Below are positions 48,213 to 57,974 of a stretch of DNA of 64,000 nucleotides, piece by piece. The notes beneath the pieces were generated by a model. It was not told the DNA's origin. It searched no databases and saw only the letters and a list, made by a program, of their open reading frames with translations. Source of the stretch: Clostridium thermarum (GTDB lineage: Bacteria; Bacillota; Clostridia; Clostridiales; Clostridiaceae); contig NZ_CP040924.1 of NCBI RefSeq assembly GCF_006351925.1, positions 738,501 through 802,500 of the forward strand, read 5' to 3'. Both the position numbers and the translations under genes were made by a program. Each line of letters starts with the position of its first letter. The first letter of the stretch is position 1.

Positions 48213-49211
48213 ATGAGTAGTAAAGTTCAAGAAAGAAAGATTAGATGGGGAATCATCGCTCCGGGAAACATCAGTATAGCCTTTGCAGAAGGAATGAAAG
48301 CTGTCACCAATGCTGAAATAGTGGCAGTTGCTTCTAGAGACTTAAGCAGGGCAGAAGAATTTGCAAAGAAGTTCAATATTAGGAAAGCCTATGGAAGCTA
48401 CGAGGAAATAGTGAAGGACGATGAAGTTGATGCAATATACATAGCCACACCCCATAGCTTTCATAAGGACATGTCAATAATGTGCCTGCAGCATGGCAAG
48501 GCTGTATTATGCGAAAAACCTGCCACATTAAATTCAAAAGAGCTAAAGGAAGTTATAGATACAGCAGAAAAGCATAATACCTTTTATATGGAAGCAATGT
48601 GGATGAGGTTTTTACCGGTAATAAGAGAAGTGAAAAAGCTGGTAGATGAGGGCACCATTGGAGAACTGAGACTTGTAAAGGCTGACTTTTCCTTTATGGC
48701 ACCAATGAATCCTGAGTCAAGGCTCTTTAGTAAGAGATTGGCCGGCGGAGCCTTATTGGATGTAGGTGTTTATACCATAGCCTTTGCGGAACACATTCTT
48801 GAAAAGTATCCAACAGTAATAACAAGCTTTGCAGAAATAGGAAAGACAGAAGTAGACGAGCAAGCAGCTGCAATTCTAGGCTATGAGGACGGAAAAATGG
48901 CAATACTGAACTTTGCTGTTAGAACAGATACAGACAAATGTGCCTATGTATATGGCACTGAGGGCTATATAAAAATACCGAATTTTTGGATGGCAAGAAA
49001 GGCCTATTTAATAAAAAATGGGGCAGAGACAGTAATAGAATGTGATTTTACAGGCAACGGATATAACTATGAAACAGAAGAAGTAAATAGTTGCATAAGA
49101 GAAGGAAAACTTCAATCAGATATTATGACTTGGAAGTTTTCCCTACAGGTAATGAATATAATGGATACTTTAAGAAACCAATGGAATATGAAGTATCCTA
49201 CAGAGTTATAA
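48213..49211 (+). CDS. Gfo/Idh/MocA family NAD(P)-dependent oxidoreductase
   Basis: A 332-residue protein with N-terminal Rossmann start WGIIAPGNISIAFAEGM, the family triad segment CEKPATLNSKEL (EKP, Lys that helps catalysis), and the substrate-domain motif GGALLDVGVYTIAFA (GG-LLDvG-y, with His usually present replaced by Tyr region). It probably acts on a sugar or cyclitol such as a glucose derivative or inositol; exact substrate unknown. AAGAGGAG precedes the ATG. It lies convergent with the mgl operon, whose terminator follows. Confidence 0.88.
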   Translation: MSSKVQERKIRWGIIAPGNISIAFAEGMKAVTNAEIVAVASRDLSRAEEFAKKFNIRKAYGSYEEIVKDDEVDAIYIATPHSFHKDMSIMCLQHGKAVLCEKPATLNSKELKEVIDTAEKHNTFYMEAMWMRFLPVIREVKKLVDEGTIGELRLVKADFSFMAPMNPESRLFSKRLAGGALLDVGVYTIAFAEHILEKYPTVITSFAEIGKTEVDEQAAAILGYEDGKMAILNFAVRTDTDKCAYVYGTEGYIKIPNFWMARKAYLIKNGAETVIECDFTGNGYNYETEEVNSCIREGKLQSDIMTWKFSLQVMNIMDTLRNQWNMKYPTEL

Positions 49212-49236
49212 AAGTAAATTACTTTAAATGAAAATA

Positions 49237-49272
49237 ATAAAAAGTACCCGTTCCATGAAGGAACGGGTACTT
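49237..49272 (-). terminator. Terminator of the mgl operon
   Basis: AAGTACCCGTTCC (49242-49254) pairs perfectly with GGAACGGGTACTT (49260-49272); on the minus strand TTTTTATT follows. Confidence 0.88.
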
Positions 49273-49293
49273 AAGATAGAGGGAATAAATTTG

Positions 49294-50322
49294 TTATTTC
49301 TTCTTTATATACTTTCTTATGTCTATAGCAACGGCAATAATAATGATTAAGCCCTTAACTATATACTGTAAATACGGACTTATATTTAAGAAGGTTAGTC
49401 CATAGTTTATAACCTGGAATATAAGCACACCGGTTATAATTCCTGGTACTGTACCAATACCACCGGATAGGGATACTCCTCCAACAACACAGGCAGCGAT
49501 GGCATCAAGCTCATACATGTTACCGGTATTATTAGTAGCACTGGTTACACGGGCTGCTTCCAAGGTCCCAGCAAAACCGTAAAGAACACCTGCTAACATG
49601 TAAATAAGTACAAGATTTTTAACAACATTAACACCGGATACCGCTGCAGCTTCAGGATTTCCACCGATAGCATACATATTCTTACCAAAACGTGTCTTAT
49701 TCCATAAGATCCACATAAATATAGTAACAATAATTGCAAACAATACCAGATAAGGAATTCTGAAGTCTCCTGAGCCAATGCTTCCGGAGGCTAATATCTT
49801 AAAGTCTTTATCAAGTCCACCGATTGGCTGTGCACCCAGCGGTGGTCTATCATAGTATATAGAAGTTAGTCCATAAACAATAACGCTCATACCTAGAGTT
49901 GTAATAAATGGTGGAACCTTTAGGGCAGCAACAATTAAACCGTTGATAAGACCAAATATTCCACAAATAGCTACGGCTAATAAAATAGGAACAATAACCG
50001 GTAACTTTTGAAGATTGGGGTACATTCTGTAGCCGTAATCAATAGCTTGAAGCAGTGAGGCAGATACAACTGCTGCCATACCAACCATACGTCCTGCAGA
50101 AAGGTCAGTTCCTTGAACTATAAGTATACCTGCAACTCCCAGGGCTATAATTACACGGGTTGAAGATTGGGTTAAAATGTTTCTAAGATTGTCTATAGAC
50201 AGAAAGCCCGGTTCAGCTATAACCATACCTACACACATAAAAACCAAAACTAAGTATATGGCATTATCCATAAACCATTCTTTTCTATATTTCCTGTCTG
50301 AAAAATTTCTAATAAAACTCAT
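49294..50322 (-). CDS. mglC: Galactose/methyl-galactoside-type ABC permease
   Basis: A 342-residue membrane protein of the RbsC/MglC class with about nine or ten transmembrane segments and motifs GTDLSAGRMVGMAAV, LIVAALKVPPFITTLGM, GGNPEAAAVSGVNV and DAIAACVVGGVSLSGGIGTV, all typical of carbohydrate uptake transporter 2 permeases. It forms the channel for the MglB-bound sugar. GGAGG precedes the ATG. It follows the ATPase gene by 16 bases. Confidence 0.92.
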   Translation of the reverse strand: MSFIRNFSDRKYRKEWFMDNAIYLVLVFMCVGMVIAEPGFLSIDNLRNILTQSSTRVIIALGVAGILIVQGTDLSAGRMVGMAAVVSASLLQAIDYGYRMYPNLQKLPVIVPILLAVAICGIFGLINGLIVAALKVPPFITTLGMSVIVYGLTSIYYDRPPLGAQPIGGLDKDFKILASGSIGSGDFRIPYLVLFAIIVTIFMWILWNKTRFGKNMYAIGGNPEAAAVSGVNVVKNLVLIYMLAGVLYGFAGTLEAARVTSATNNTGNMYELDAIAACVVGGVSLSGGIGTVPGIITGVLIFQVINYGLTFLNISPYLQYIVKGLIIIIAVAIDIRKYIKKK

Positions 50323-50338
50323 GATGATACCTCCTATC

Positions 50339-51862
50339 CTATAAATATAATGCGGATAATCGCATTATTTCTTCTTGTGTTGTAGTCTTTGTATCAACAA
50401 TTCCTGCAACTCTTCCATTACTCATTACAAGAATTCTATCTGTTACACCTAATAACTCCGGCATTTCTGAGGATACCATTATGATACCTTTACCTTCCGC
50501 AGCCAGTTTATTCATTAACTGATATATTTCGAATTTAGCTCCAACGTCAATACCTCTTGTAGGTTCATCAAGCATAAGAACTTCAGGCTTAGTTAATAAC
50601 CATCTTCCTATAATAACCTTCTGCTGATTTCCTCCTGATAATGTACCTATAGCAGTCTTTTGTGATGGTGTCTTTACTCTCATGGAATCTATTACCCATT
50701 GAGTATCCTTCTGAATATTTTTTGATGATAGCAGACCGAATTTATTAGTATAATTATCAATATTGGATATAATAGAATTAAAGCTTATTGATAATCTATC
50801 GAATATTCCGGTGACTCTTCTTTCTTCAGTAACTAATGCAAAGCCGTTGTTCATGGCCACATGAGCATTAGTATTTTTTATTTCCTTACCATGAAGATAT
50901 ATTTTTCCTGAACTAATTTTTCTCATTCCGAATAGTGACTCTAACACTTCTGTTCTCTTAGCACCTACAAGTCCTGCAACACCAAGGATTTCTCCAGCTC
51001 TTAGGTCAAAGCTTACATCCTGTATTGAAGGTTGATTTAAAGCTGTCAGGTTTTCCACCTTTAAAATAACTTCCTTAGGCTTGTTTATTTTCTCAGGGAA
51101 ACGATTGGATAGGTCTCTTCCAACCATCATCTTTATAATTGCATCAGTAGTTAATTCCTTTGCATCCTTTGTAGCAATCCACTGACCATCTCTCATTATT
51201 GTTACTTCTTCTGATATTTTGAGGATTTCCTCCATCTTATGAGATATATATATTATACCTACATTTTTCTTCTTTAACTTGTCTATAATTCTGAAAAGGT
51301 GAGAAACTTCTTTTTCAGTTAATGAAGAAGTTGGTTCATCCATTACTATTATCTTGGAATCATAGGAAACTGCCTTTGCTATTTCAATCATCTGCATTTG
51401 AGAAACTGAAAGGGTATTGATTTTCTGTCTGGGATCAATATCTATCTCAAGTTCTTCAAATATTTCTTTAGTATCTTTATACATCTTTTGTTCATCTATA
51501 AATAGTCCTTTTTTAGGATAACGTCCTAACCAAATATTATCCATAACATTTCTTTGTCTAACCTGGTTCAATTCCTGATGGACCATGGAAACGCCCATAT
51601 CAAGAGCTTGTTTAGAATTTGCAAACTGAACCTTTTGTCCTCTGAAAATAATTTCCCCTCCGTCGGGACGGTATATTCCAAAGAGACATTTCATAAGTGT
51701 AGACTTACCTGCACCATTTTCACCCATCAGTGAATGAACAGTACCGGGACGTACTCTTAAGGTTACTCCGGACAATGCTTTAACACCCGGAAACTCTTTA
51801 GTTATATTAATCATCTCAAGAACAAAGTCCTCTTTAGCTTTTACAGCAGCTACATTGCTCAT
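50339..51862 (-). CDS. mglA: Sugar ABC transporter ATPase with two nucleotide-binding domains
   Basis: A 507-residue cytoplasmic ATPase of the CUT2 class. Domain 1 has [10 protein letters not shown] (Walker A), [14 protein letters not shown] (signature) and [11 protein letters not shown] (Walker B); domain 2 has a degenerate Walker A ([10 protein letters not shown]), [14 protein letters not shown] and [15 protein letters not shown]. This pattern is normal for MglA/RbsA. Start: ATG at 51862 after GGAGGTGTATACC; a start five codons earlier would consume that site. Confidence 0.93.
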   Translation of the reverse strand: MSNVAAVKAKEDFVLEMINITKEFPGVKALSGVTLRVRPGTVHSLMGENGAGKSTLMKCLFGIYRPDGGEIIFRGQKVQFANSKQALDMGVSMVHQELNQVRQRNVMDNIWLGRYPKKGLFIDEQKMYKDTKEIFEELEIDIDPRQKINTLSVSQMQMIEIAKAVSYDSKIIVMDEPTSSLTEKEVSHLFRIIDKLKKKNVGIIYISHKMEEILKISEEVTIMRDGQWIATKDAKELTTDAIIKMMVGRDLSNRFPEKINKPKEVILKVENLTALNQPSIQDVSFDLRAGEILGVAGLVGAKRTEVLESLFGMRKISSGKIYLHGKEIKNTNAHVAMNNGFALVTEERRVTGIFDRLSISFNSIISNIDNYTNKFGLLSSKNIQKDTQWVIDSMRVKTPSQKTAIGTLSGGNQQKVIIGRWLLTKPEVLMLDEPTRGIDVGAKFEIYQLMNKLAAEGKGIIMVSSEMPELLGVTDRILVMSNGRVAGIVDTKTTTQEEIMRLSALYL

Positions 51863-51895
51863 GGTATACACCTCCATCTTAGTGTTGCTTTAATG

Positions 51896-51929
51896 AATAT
51901 GAGACGCACTATAAAGTGTGTCTCATATT
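51896..51929 (-). terminator. Intercistronic hairpin between mglB and mglA
   Basis: A 15-bp stem (AATATGAGACGCACT with its complement, one G-U pair) around ATAA. No T run follows on the minus strand. Such structures commonly protect the binding-protein message and lower ATPase and permease expression. Confidence 0.6.
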
Positions 51930-51940
51930 ACAAGCACTTG

Positions 51941-52969
51941 TTATTTATACGCTTCTTCTCCAACGCTTACATTGTCTTTGTTTATTATAACGTAAGGAAC
52001 TCTAACAGCTTTTTTGTCATCTAACTTCCAGCTTGTTCCTTCAAGAACATCTTTACCATTTGCTGCATTTAATGCTAATTCAAAAGTAGCCTTACCTTGG
52101 TTCTTAGCATCGTTTAGAACTGTTCCAACGATCTTACCTTCTTTAATCTTGTTTAATACGTCTGGAATAGCATCTACACCAACTATTGGCATGAATTTGT
52201 TATCTTTGAAGTATCCTGCTTTTTCAAGAGATGCTAATGCACCTAAAGCCATACCATCGTTGTTGGCAATTACATATTCTATCTTATCACCGAATTTTGA
52301 TATCCAAGCATCCATCTTATCTGTAGCCTTTGCGGAATCCCACATAGCTGTATCTAAGGCAAGCTCTTCAACTTCAATTCCCTGGTTCTTAACTTCTTCT
52401 ATAACATATTGTGTTCTAGCCTCAGCATCTGGATGTCCAGGCTCTCCTTTTAACAGTACATATTGAATCTTACCATCACCATTCTTGTCCCAAGCTGGAT
52501 TTGCTTTCCAAGAGTCAGCAACTAATTTACCTTGAAGAACTCCGGATTCCTTTGATTCAGTTCCTACATAATAAGCTTTATCATAGCTTGCTAATGCAGA
52601 AGCTTCAGGTTCTTTGTTAAAGAATATTACTGGTAGATTCTTTTCCTTTGCCATATCTATGATACCTTGAGCTGCTTTTGGATCAACTAGGTTGATAGCT
52701 AAAGACTTAACGCCCTTTGAAATCATAGTTTGAACTTGTTCATTTTGCTTTGCTTGATCGTTTTGTGAGTCATTCATTATAAGCTGTGCCTTACCGTTGG
52801 CTTCCTTATCAATAGCCATACGTACGAATGACATAAAGTTGTCATCATATTTGTAAATTGTAGTACCTATTTGAGGAAGTCCTGTACCAGTGCTTTCTTT
52901 TTTACATCCACCTAATCCGCTTACTAGTAATGCAGCAACTACAGGAACAACTAAAAACTTTTTGTTCAT
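51941..52969 (-). CDS. mglB: Galactose/glucose-type periplasmic-binding lipoprotein
   Basis: A 342-residue lipoprotein: signal [20 protein letters not shown] with lipobox GLGGC, then a type I binding-protein fold ([68 protein letters not shown]). The DAIPD and NDAKNQG segments are those of MglB, which binds galactose or glucose with bound calcium. Start: ATG at 52969 after AGGGGGAATTCAA; an upstream frame to 53068 is leader, not coding. First gene of mglBAC. Confidence 0.9.
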   Translation of the reverse strand: MNKKFLVVPVVAALLVSGLGGCKKESTGTGLPQIGTTIYKYDDNFMSFVRMAIDKEANGKAQLIMNDSQNDQAKQNEQVQTMISKGVKSLAINLVDPKAAQGIIDMAKEKNLPVIFFNKEPEASALASYDKAYYVGTESKESGVLQGKLVADSWKANPAWDKNGDGKIQYVLLKGEPGHPDAEARTQYVIEEVKNQGIEVEELALDTAMWDSAKATDKMDAWISKFGDKIEYVIANNDGMALGALASLEKAGYFKDNKFMPIVGVDAIPDVLNKIKEGKIVGTVLNDAKNQGKATFELALNAANGKDVLEGTSWKLDDKKAVRVPYVIINKDNVSVGEEAYK

Positions 52970-53025
52970 TTGAATTCCCCCTAATAATAATTTTTTCTTT
53001 TGAGCGAAGTAATATGTTTTTCTGA

Positions 53026-53037
53026 TGAAACGTTTTC
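53026..53037. promoter_or_regulatory. CG-centred operator-like site in the mglB leader
   Basis: TGAAACGTTTTC is a near palindrome with a central CG, the hallmark of LacI-family operators; it is one base too short to be a standard cre box. It lies 57 bases upstream of the mglB start. Confidence 0.35.
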
Positions 53038-53145
53038 TCCTCCTCACAGGTATAATGATAGCACCCATAATTCTACTTTTTAATACAAAAATCTATGCTA
53101 TTTATATAAAAAATCTACTTTTTTTTATATATAATGCTGAATTTA

Positions 53146-54879
53146 TTATATACTATCGTCGATTAATGGAAGCAATAGCTTAACAATGGTTCCAACTTCC
53201 TGCTCACTCTCAATTTGTAAACCATATTCCTTACCAAAACTTAGCTGTATTCTTTCATGGACATTTTTTACACCCACTCCGGAACCCTTGTTACTTTTTG
53301 ATTCCTTTGATAAAAGAGATTCTAAAACCTCAGGGGGCATACCCAGGCCATTATCACTGACAGTGAACAATAACTTGTTATGGACAATCTCAGCAGAAAT
53401 TTTAATCAATCCCTTATCCACCATGTATTCAATACCATGGTAAATAGAATTTTCAATCACAGGTTGAAGTATTAGTTTAAGAGTTTTATATCTGAGGGCT
53501 TCTTCTTGAACATGGATCTCATAGTCAAATTTATTTTTATAACGTATCTTTTGGATTATTAAGTAATTTCGGGCATGCTCAATTTCTTGCTCTACAGTTA
53601 TTATATTTTTACCTTTGCTGATGCTGATTCTAAAGAGCTTTGCCAGGGCAGTTACCATAGTAACCACATCTTCCTGTTTTTCGTTTTCAGCCATCCATAC
53701 GATAGAATCCAAGGTGTTGTAGAGAAAGTGCGGATTTATTTGAGATTGCAAGGCCTCAAATTCACTTTTTCGCTTGGCCTCCTGTTCCAGAACAATTTGA
53801 TCCATGAGTTCTCTGATCCTCGTAACCATCTTATTAAAGGTATTTGAAAGCTTCACAACTTCCTCTTCACCTGTTACATTGATGTGGATATCAAAATTAC
53901 CTTTCTCTACTAATCTCATTGACCTCTCCAGTTCCCGTATTGGTTTAGAAATCTTTGCAGATACAAAGATACCTATTATGAGAAAAAATATAATTCCAAA
54001 AATAATGCTCCATCTTATATAGTGAACAATATTCCGTCTGGCAGAAATTATTTCATCCATAAAGGAAACTCCAACTAACTTCCAATAGGTGTAATAACTA
54101 GTATTAACAGTGACGCTTCTCAATTCGCCATCAGTATCATAAATAAAATTACCGGAAGAGTAGATCAATACATCTCTGTTATATTCTTTTTTCAGCCCCA
54201 CGTTAATAAGCTGCTGTTGAGGGTGGTAAATATAGTTTTCATTATCATCTATGATGTATACATAACCTCTCTCCCCTAAGCTTACCGTATTGCAAACTGC
54301 TTCAATGGCGCTAAAGTTCATATCAACCACTAGAACTCCAAATACTTTTTTTTCTTCCAACTCAAAGGTAACACCGCGACTCAGTGAGACTACCCAGTTA
54401 TCCGGACCATCGAACAAGTTTTGTACATGGGGTGTCGAAAAGTGATTTAGGTAAGGGTAGCTTGCTGCTTTGCTAAACCATTGCTGCTCTGTAATGTCAA
54501 TGTGATTTTTTAGAGGAAGTTGAGGTTCACTCATAATTAGTTCACCCTCAACTGTGAATAGGGCGATTGAAACAATGTCTTTTCTGGAGCTCAAAGTAAT
54601 ATTCATGAGATTCTGCAGGCTCTCGTTTGGCAATGAAGGGTTAGAAGTTATTTTGTCATTTAAAGTGTTGGCAACTCTTACCACGTTTCCTATATAGCTT
54701 TCAAGGTTTAGCGCCACTTGACTGATTATTTGCTGATTGTTTTTTGCAGCATTTCTTTCCATAGATTCTGAGAAGGTTCGAAATAAAGTAATGCCCACAA
54801 AAAGCATGGCAAAGGTAGTTATCAAAGTTATAGTTATTGTAAGAATAAATTGTAGGCTTTTAAATCTAATGTATCTCAA
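53146..54879 (-). CDS. YesM-type sensor histidine kinase of the mgl locus
   Basis: About 577 residues: helix 1 (FILTITITLITTFAMLFVGI), an extracellular double-Cache sensor (SFRGVTFELEEKKVFGVLVVDMNF-like block), helix 2, HAMP (SKPIRELERSMRLVEKGNFDI), His_kinase LQSQINPHFLYNTLDSI and HATPase LQPVIENSIYHGI, DNGLGMP, GSGVGVKNVHERI. Start: AGGAG (54889-54893) touches the in-frame ATG at 54888 with no spacing, so TTG at 54879, eight bases on, is the more likely start. It follows its regulator by about 20 bases and is the likely sensor for the adjacent mgl genes. Confidence 0.9.
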   Translation of the reverse strand: MRYIRFKSLQFILTITITLITTFAMLFVGITLFRTFSESMERNAAKNNQQIISQVALNLESYIGNVVRVANTLNDKITSNPSLPNESLQNLMNITLSSRKDIVSIALFTVEGELIMSEPQLPLKNHIDITEQQWFSKAASYPYLNHFSTPHVQNLFDGPDNWVVSLSRGVTFELEEKKVFGVLVVDMNFSAIEAVCNTVSLGERGYVYIIDDNENYIYHPQQQLINVGLKKEYNRDVLIYSSGNFIYDTDGELRSVTVNTSYYTYWKLVGVSFMDEIISARRNIVHYIRWSIIFGIIFFLIIGIFVSAKISKPIRELERSMRLVEKGNFDIHINVTGEEEVVKLSNTFNKMVTRIRELMDQIVLEQEAKRKSEFEALQSQINPHFLYNTLDSIVWMAENEKQEDVVTMVTALAKLFRISISKGKNIITVEQEIEHARNYLIIQKIRYKNKFDYEIHVQEEALRYKTLKLILQPVIENSIYHGIEYMVDKGLIKISAEIVHNKLLFTVSDNGLGMPPEVLESLLSKESKSNKGSGVGVKNVHERIQLSFGKEYGLQIESEQEVGTIVKLLLPLIDDSI

Positions 54880-54901
54880 AAATTTCATCTCCTAATCAGA
54901 G

Positions 54902-56506
54902 TCATAAAGATTTACTTCTAAATTCAGAAGGGGAAATGCCAAAGTTCCTTTTGAAGCTGTAGCTGAAATAGTTTGGTTCTGAGTAACCTACCTTTTCAGC
55001 AATTTCAAAGGCTTTCAAATTTGTAGTTTTTAAAAGTTCCTTAGCCGCATTCATTCTGACTTGAGTGAGATAGTTAACAAAGGTCATTTTTGTCTCTTTT
55101 TTAAATATTGAGCTAAAATAAGTTGGACTTATATGAAGAAAGGAACATAGGTCATTTATTCCTAGATTACTCTCCATATAGTGTGATTCAATGTATTCTT
55201 TGGCTTCTTTCACAATAGACTTACTGATATCCTGCCTTCCAAGAGAAATTTTTTCCATTATTTTTATACAAATGTTCTTTAGCCAGGTCTTTATCTCATT
55301 GAGATCATTAAAGCTGAACAAGTCTGTGAACAAATTATAACCTTCTGCCAAAATCTCTGAAAGATTGATGTCAGAACCCTTTGCTACCTTAAGTATGGCA
55401 GTTATTATTTCCATAAGATAGATCTGATAGTCTTTAATAGATGCCTTTGAACAGGAAATTTCATTAAAGAACTCATCGATAGTTTTGTTAATGTCTTCTT
55501 CAGTGCCCACTTTCAAGCTGCTGCTTAAAGCATGTTCCTTGGCACTATCAAAATGTAGTTTGTCATTGCTCTTTGGCTCTACATCTTCAATCCAGATAAT
55601 TCTGTCGGTGCCCAGAAGTACTCTGTAATCTAAGGCCGTCAAGGAATTTTTGTAGGAGTTGCTTATTAAAGTTACATCAGGACAAAAGTTACCAACTCCG
55701 ATAGTTGCACTCAAGTTTATGTACTTTTTAATTGTCAGCTGTAATTCTTCTAATATCTTTAAAGCTCTCTTGGCGGAAGCTTCCTTTTCTATATTTTTAA
55801 ATACACAAATAATAACAACATCGCTGCCGTACATAAATGCAGTGCCTACACCATATTTTGAAATTATCTCATTTATAACATTTAGGAGGGCGAAGGCAAA
55901 GAGTTCCTTTTCTTCATAGCTTGCTTGATAGGAGTGATTTTCTACCCTAACTGTTGAGACAACAAAATTGTTACCGTTTAAATCAATATTATAATTTTTA
56001 GATCTTTCTTCGATTTCTGTTTTGCTCATTGTGTTAGTGATTAGGGCTGCGAGGAATTTCTCTTTTAACAGTGGTAGGCTTCTCACATAATTTTCTCTTA
56101 AAGCCTCTATATTTTTCCTTTCCATTATTTCTTCATCAAGCAACGCTTTGGTCTTTATCAAGACTTCTATCAGTTCCTTTGCAGAAACAGGTTTTAGAAT
56201 ATATTCAATTACATTCAATTTTATGGCCTTATGAGCATATTCAAACTCATCAAAACCGGTAAGGATAATTACTTTTGTGGTAGGACTCATATCCTTTAGA
56301 TGTTCTGCAAGTTCAATACCATTCATAAAGGGCATTTTTATATCTGTAATTACTAAATCAGGAAAGGTTCTTTCAACCATATCCAGGGCTTCTCTTCCAT
56401 TTTCAGCTTCACCGACGATTTCAAAGCCGTATTTTTCCCATTCGATTTTTTTTAACACACCCTTACGTACCTCTTCTTCATCATCTACAAGAATTAACTT
56501 ATACAT
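54902..56506 (-). CDS. YesN-type response regulator with AraC domain, mgl locus
   Basis: A 534-residue protein: receiver (LILVDDEEEVRKG, phospho-Asp in VITDIKMPFMNG, YILKPVSAKE), a middle region, and two C-terminal AraC helix-turn-helices (LGINDLCSFLHISPTYFSSIF, FEIAEKVGYSEPNYFSYSFKRNFGISPSEFR). It likely activates mglBAC on the same strand downstream. Start: ATG at 56506 after GGAGGATTGCT; an upstream extension overlaps this site. First gene of the yesN-yesM pair; regulator before kinase, the reverse of the glucan locus. Confidence 0.9.
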   Translation of the reverse strand: MYKLILVDDEEEVRKGVLKKIEWEKYGFEIVGEAENGREALDMVERTFPDLVITDIKMPFMNGIELAEHLKDMSPTTKVIILTGFDEFEYAHKAIKLNVIEYILKPVSAKELIEVLIKTKALLDEEIMERKNIEALRENYVRSLPLLKEKFLAALITNTMSKTEIEERSKNYNIDLNGNNFVVSTVRVENHSYQASYEEKELFAFALLNVINEIISKYGVGTAFMYGSDVVIICVFKNIEKEASAKRALKILEELQLTIKKYINLSATIGVGNFCPDVTLISNSYKNSLTALDYRVLLGTDRIIWIEDVEPKSNDKLHFDSAKEHALSSSLKVGTEEDINKTIDEFFNEISCSKASIKDYQIYLMEIITAILKVAKGSDINLSEILAEGYNLFTDLFSFNDLNEIKTWLKNICIKIMEKISLGRQDISKSIVKEAKEYIESHYMESNLGINDLCSFLHISPTYFSSIFKKETKMTFVNYLTQVRMNAAKELLKTTNLKAFEIAEKVGYSEPNYFSYSFKRNFGISPSEFRSKSL

Positions 56507-56700
56507 AGCAATCCTCCGTTCGAGTAAACTGTATTTAAAAGTCATTATAATTTGTTTTTCGACAAACTACAATAATTATCCTTGAAAAATTCTTCTTCAT
56601 ATATAAGTTTTCCTAGAGGGCTACAGAATAATTCAACTAATACGTACATGAAAGAAAGTGGGAAGCACTTTTTTATGCATTAAAGTTTTTAATTTCAGTA

Positions 56701-56729
56701 TTCACATCTAAAATAGTCAATGTTATAAT
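56701..56729 (+). promoter_or_regulatory. Promoter of udk
   Basis: TTCACA (56701-56706), 17-base spacer, TATAAT (56724-56729). An inverted repeat GTCAAT/ATTGAC brackets the -10 box. The rest of 56507-56798 shows no gene. Confidence 0.65.
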
Positions 56730-56798
56730 TGACCACAGAGAAAAAAATAAAAGGTGAATGACAAAAGATACTGTCATACCATTATGAGGTGTATGAAG

Positions 56799-57428
56799 AT
56801 GAGTGAAGCATTTGTTATAGGAATTGCAGGAGGAACAGGCTCGGGAAAAACAACCTTAGCCAGAAGGCTGAAAGAAGACTTTGATGATGATGTGATCCTT
56901 CTATGTCAGGATTATTATTATAAGTCAAATAATGACCTTCCCTTTGAGGAAAGAGTAAAGTTGAATTATGACCATCCAAATTCCTTCGATACAGCGCTGA
57001 TGATAGAGCAGATAAAAAAGTTGAAAGCCTTTAAAGAAATAGAAAGACCTGTATATTCCTTTGTAGAACATAGAAGACTGGAGGAAACCGTAAAGGAACA
57101 GCCCAAAAAGGTCATTATTATTGAAGGGATATTACTATTTGAAAATCAAGAGTTAGTGGACTTGATGGATATAAAAATATTCGTTGATACCGATGCGGAC
57201 ATAAGATTTATCAGAAGATTAGAGAGAGACACTAAGGAAAGAGGCAGAAGCATAGATTCTGTAATAAACCAATACTTAAATACAGTGAGACCAATGCATG
57301 AAGCCTTTATTGAACCTAGCAAAAAGAGAGCGGATATCATAGTACCCGAAGGTGGCATGAATCATGCGGCTTTTTCTATGATACAGGATAAAATAAACAG
57401 CATAATCAACGGTTCTGCTAAGAAATAG
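56799..57428 (+). CDS. udk: Uridine kinase
   Basis: A 209-residue P-loop kinase that phosphorylates uridine and cytidine in pyrimidine salvage. Seen: Walker A IGIAGGTGSGKTTLA (about 7-21), LLCQDYYYKSN, DHPNSFDTALM, the lid-like IFVDTDADIRFIRRLERD and RDTKERGRSIDSVINQY. Length is normal for Udk. Start: ATG at 56799 (MSEAFVIG) with GAGGTG upstream; an earlier ATG six bases before is possible, and a longer form from 56754 is unlikely. Confidence 0.93.
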   Translation: MSEAFVIGIAGGTGSGKTTLARRLKEDFDDDVILLCQDYYYKSNNDLPFEERVKLNYDHPNSFDTALMIEQIKKLKAFKEIERPVYSFVEHRRLEETVKEQPKKVIIIEGILLFENQELVDLMDIKIFVDTDADIRFIRRLERDTKERGRSIDSVINQYLNTVRPMHEAFIEPSKKRADIIVPEGGMNHAAFSMIQDKINSIINGSAKK

Positions 57429-57439
57429 GACTTGGTAGG

Positions 57440-57472
57440 AAGAGGGACTTCATAAATGGAGTCCCTCTTTTA
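57440..57472 (+). terminator. Terminator of udk
   Basis: AAGAGGGACT pairs with AGTCCCTCTT across about 10 bases, followed by TT. Confidence 0.8.
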
Positions 57473-57524
57473 ATGAGAAAGGAATAATGAGTAATTGTGG
57501 ATGAAATTCAGCGGAGCTGAATTT
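57472..57524. repeat. Inverted copy of the dispersed ACTCATT repeat plus hairpin
   Basis: 57472-57497 on the minus strand reads CAATTACTCATTATTCC, as at 9508. It is followed by a hairpin AAATTCAGC-gga-GCTGAATTT (57504-57524) that ends in T. The remaining spacer to 57640 shows no gene. Confidence 0.45.
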
Positions 57525-57642
57525 TTCTAATTATTTTTTTATTAATGTAAGTGATAGAGGACACATAACCGCGTCCATATAGAAGTTCAACCAAAACTTT
57601 GTATTAATTTTCCTAGCAGCAGCTTTATAGTTTTCTGAATAA

Positions 57643-57671
57643 TTGAAAAATTAGGAAACAAATGCTATAAT
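57643..57671 (+). promoter_or_regulatory. Promoter of the glycine cleavage operon
   Basis: TTGAAA (57643-57648), 17-base spacer, TATAAT (57666-57671); start near 57678, just ahead of the riboswitch. Confidence 0.85.
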
Positions 57672-57697
57672 AAAAGTATAATTTAACAAGTTGATCC

Positions 57698-57896
57698 ATA
57701 TGAAAGTAACGAGAGACACTCCCTAGAGTGGCCGAAGGAGCAATATATAAATAAAGCCTATATTTATATAGAAACTTTCAGGCAAAGGTATCGTTACTTG
57801 ATGGAACTCTGAAAAGTCCGTGTATGACGGCACCGAAGGAGAAATCATGTAGCATGATTATGCCGTGAAAGCTTTCAGGTAAAGAAACAGAGAGAT
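57698..57896 (+). ncRNA. Tandem glycine riboswitch
   Basis: Two consecutive glycine aptamers. The first has GAGAGACACTCCC, GGCCGAAGGAGCAA and GAAACTTTCAGGCAAAGG; the second has GGAACTCTGAAAAG, CACCGAAGGAGAAA and GAAAGCTTTCAGGTAAAG. The leader GTAACGA can pair with TCGTTAC in the linker, the P0/kink-turn element of tandem glycine riboswitches. Known mechanism: cooperative glycine binding turns on downstream genes, here by preventing the terminator at 57890-57936. Confidence 0.95.
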
Positions 57897-57936
57897 GTGA
57901 AGGTGTGTGTTTAGCATCCTGTCACATCTCTTTTTT
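57890..57936 (+). terminator. Riboswitch expression-platform terminator
   Basis: AGAGATGTGA (57891-57900) pairs with TCACATCTCT (57922-57931), then a T run to 57936. Its 5' arm overlaps the 3' end of aptamer 2, so ligand-bound aptamer and terminator compete. Confidence 0.9.
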
Positions 57937-57974
57937 ATTAGTTAAGACATATAAAAATTTTGGAGGGAAGGTAA

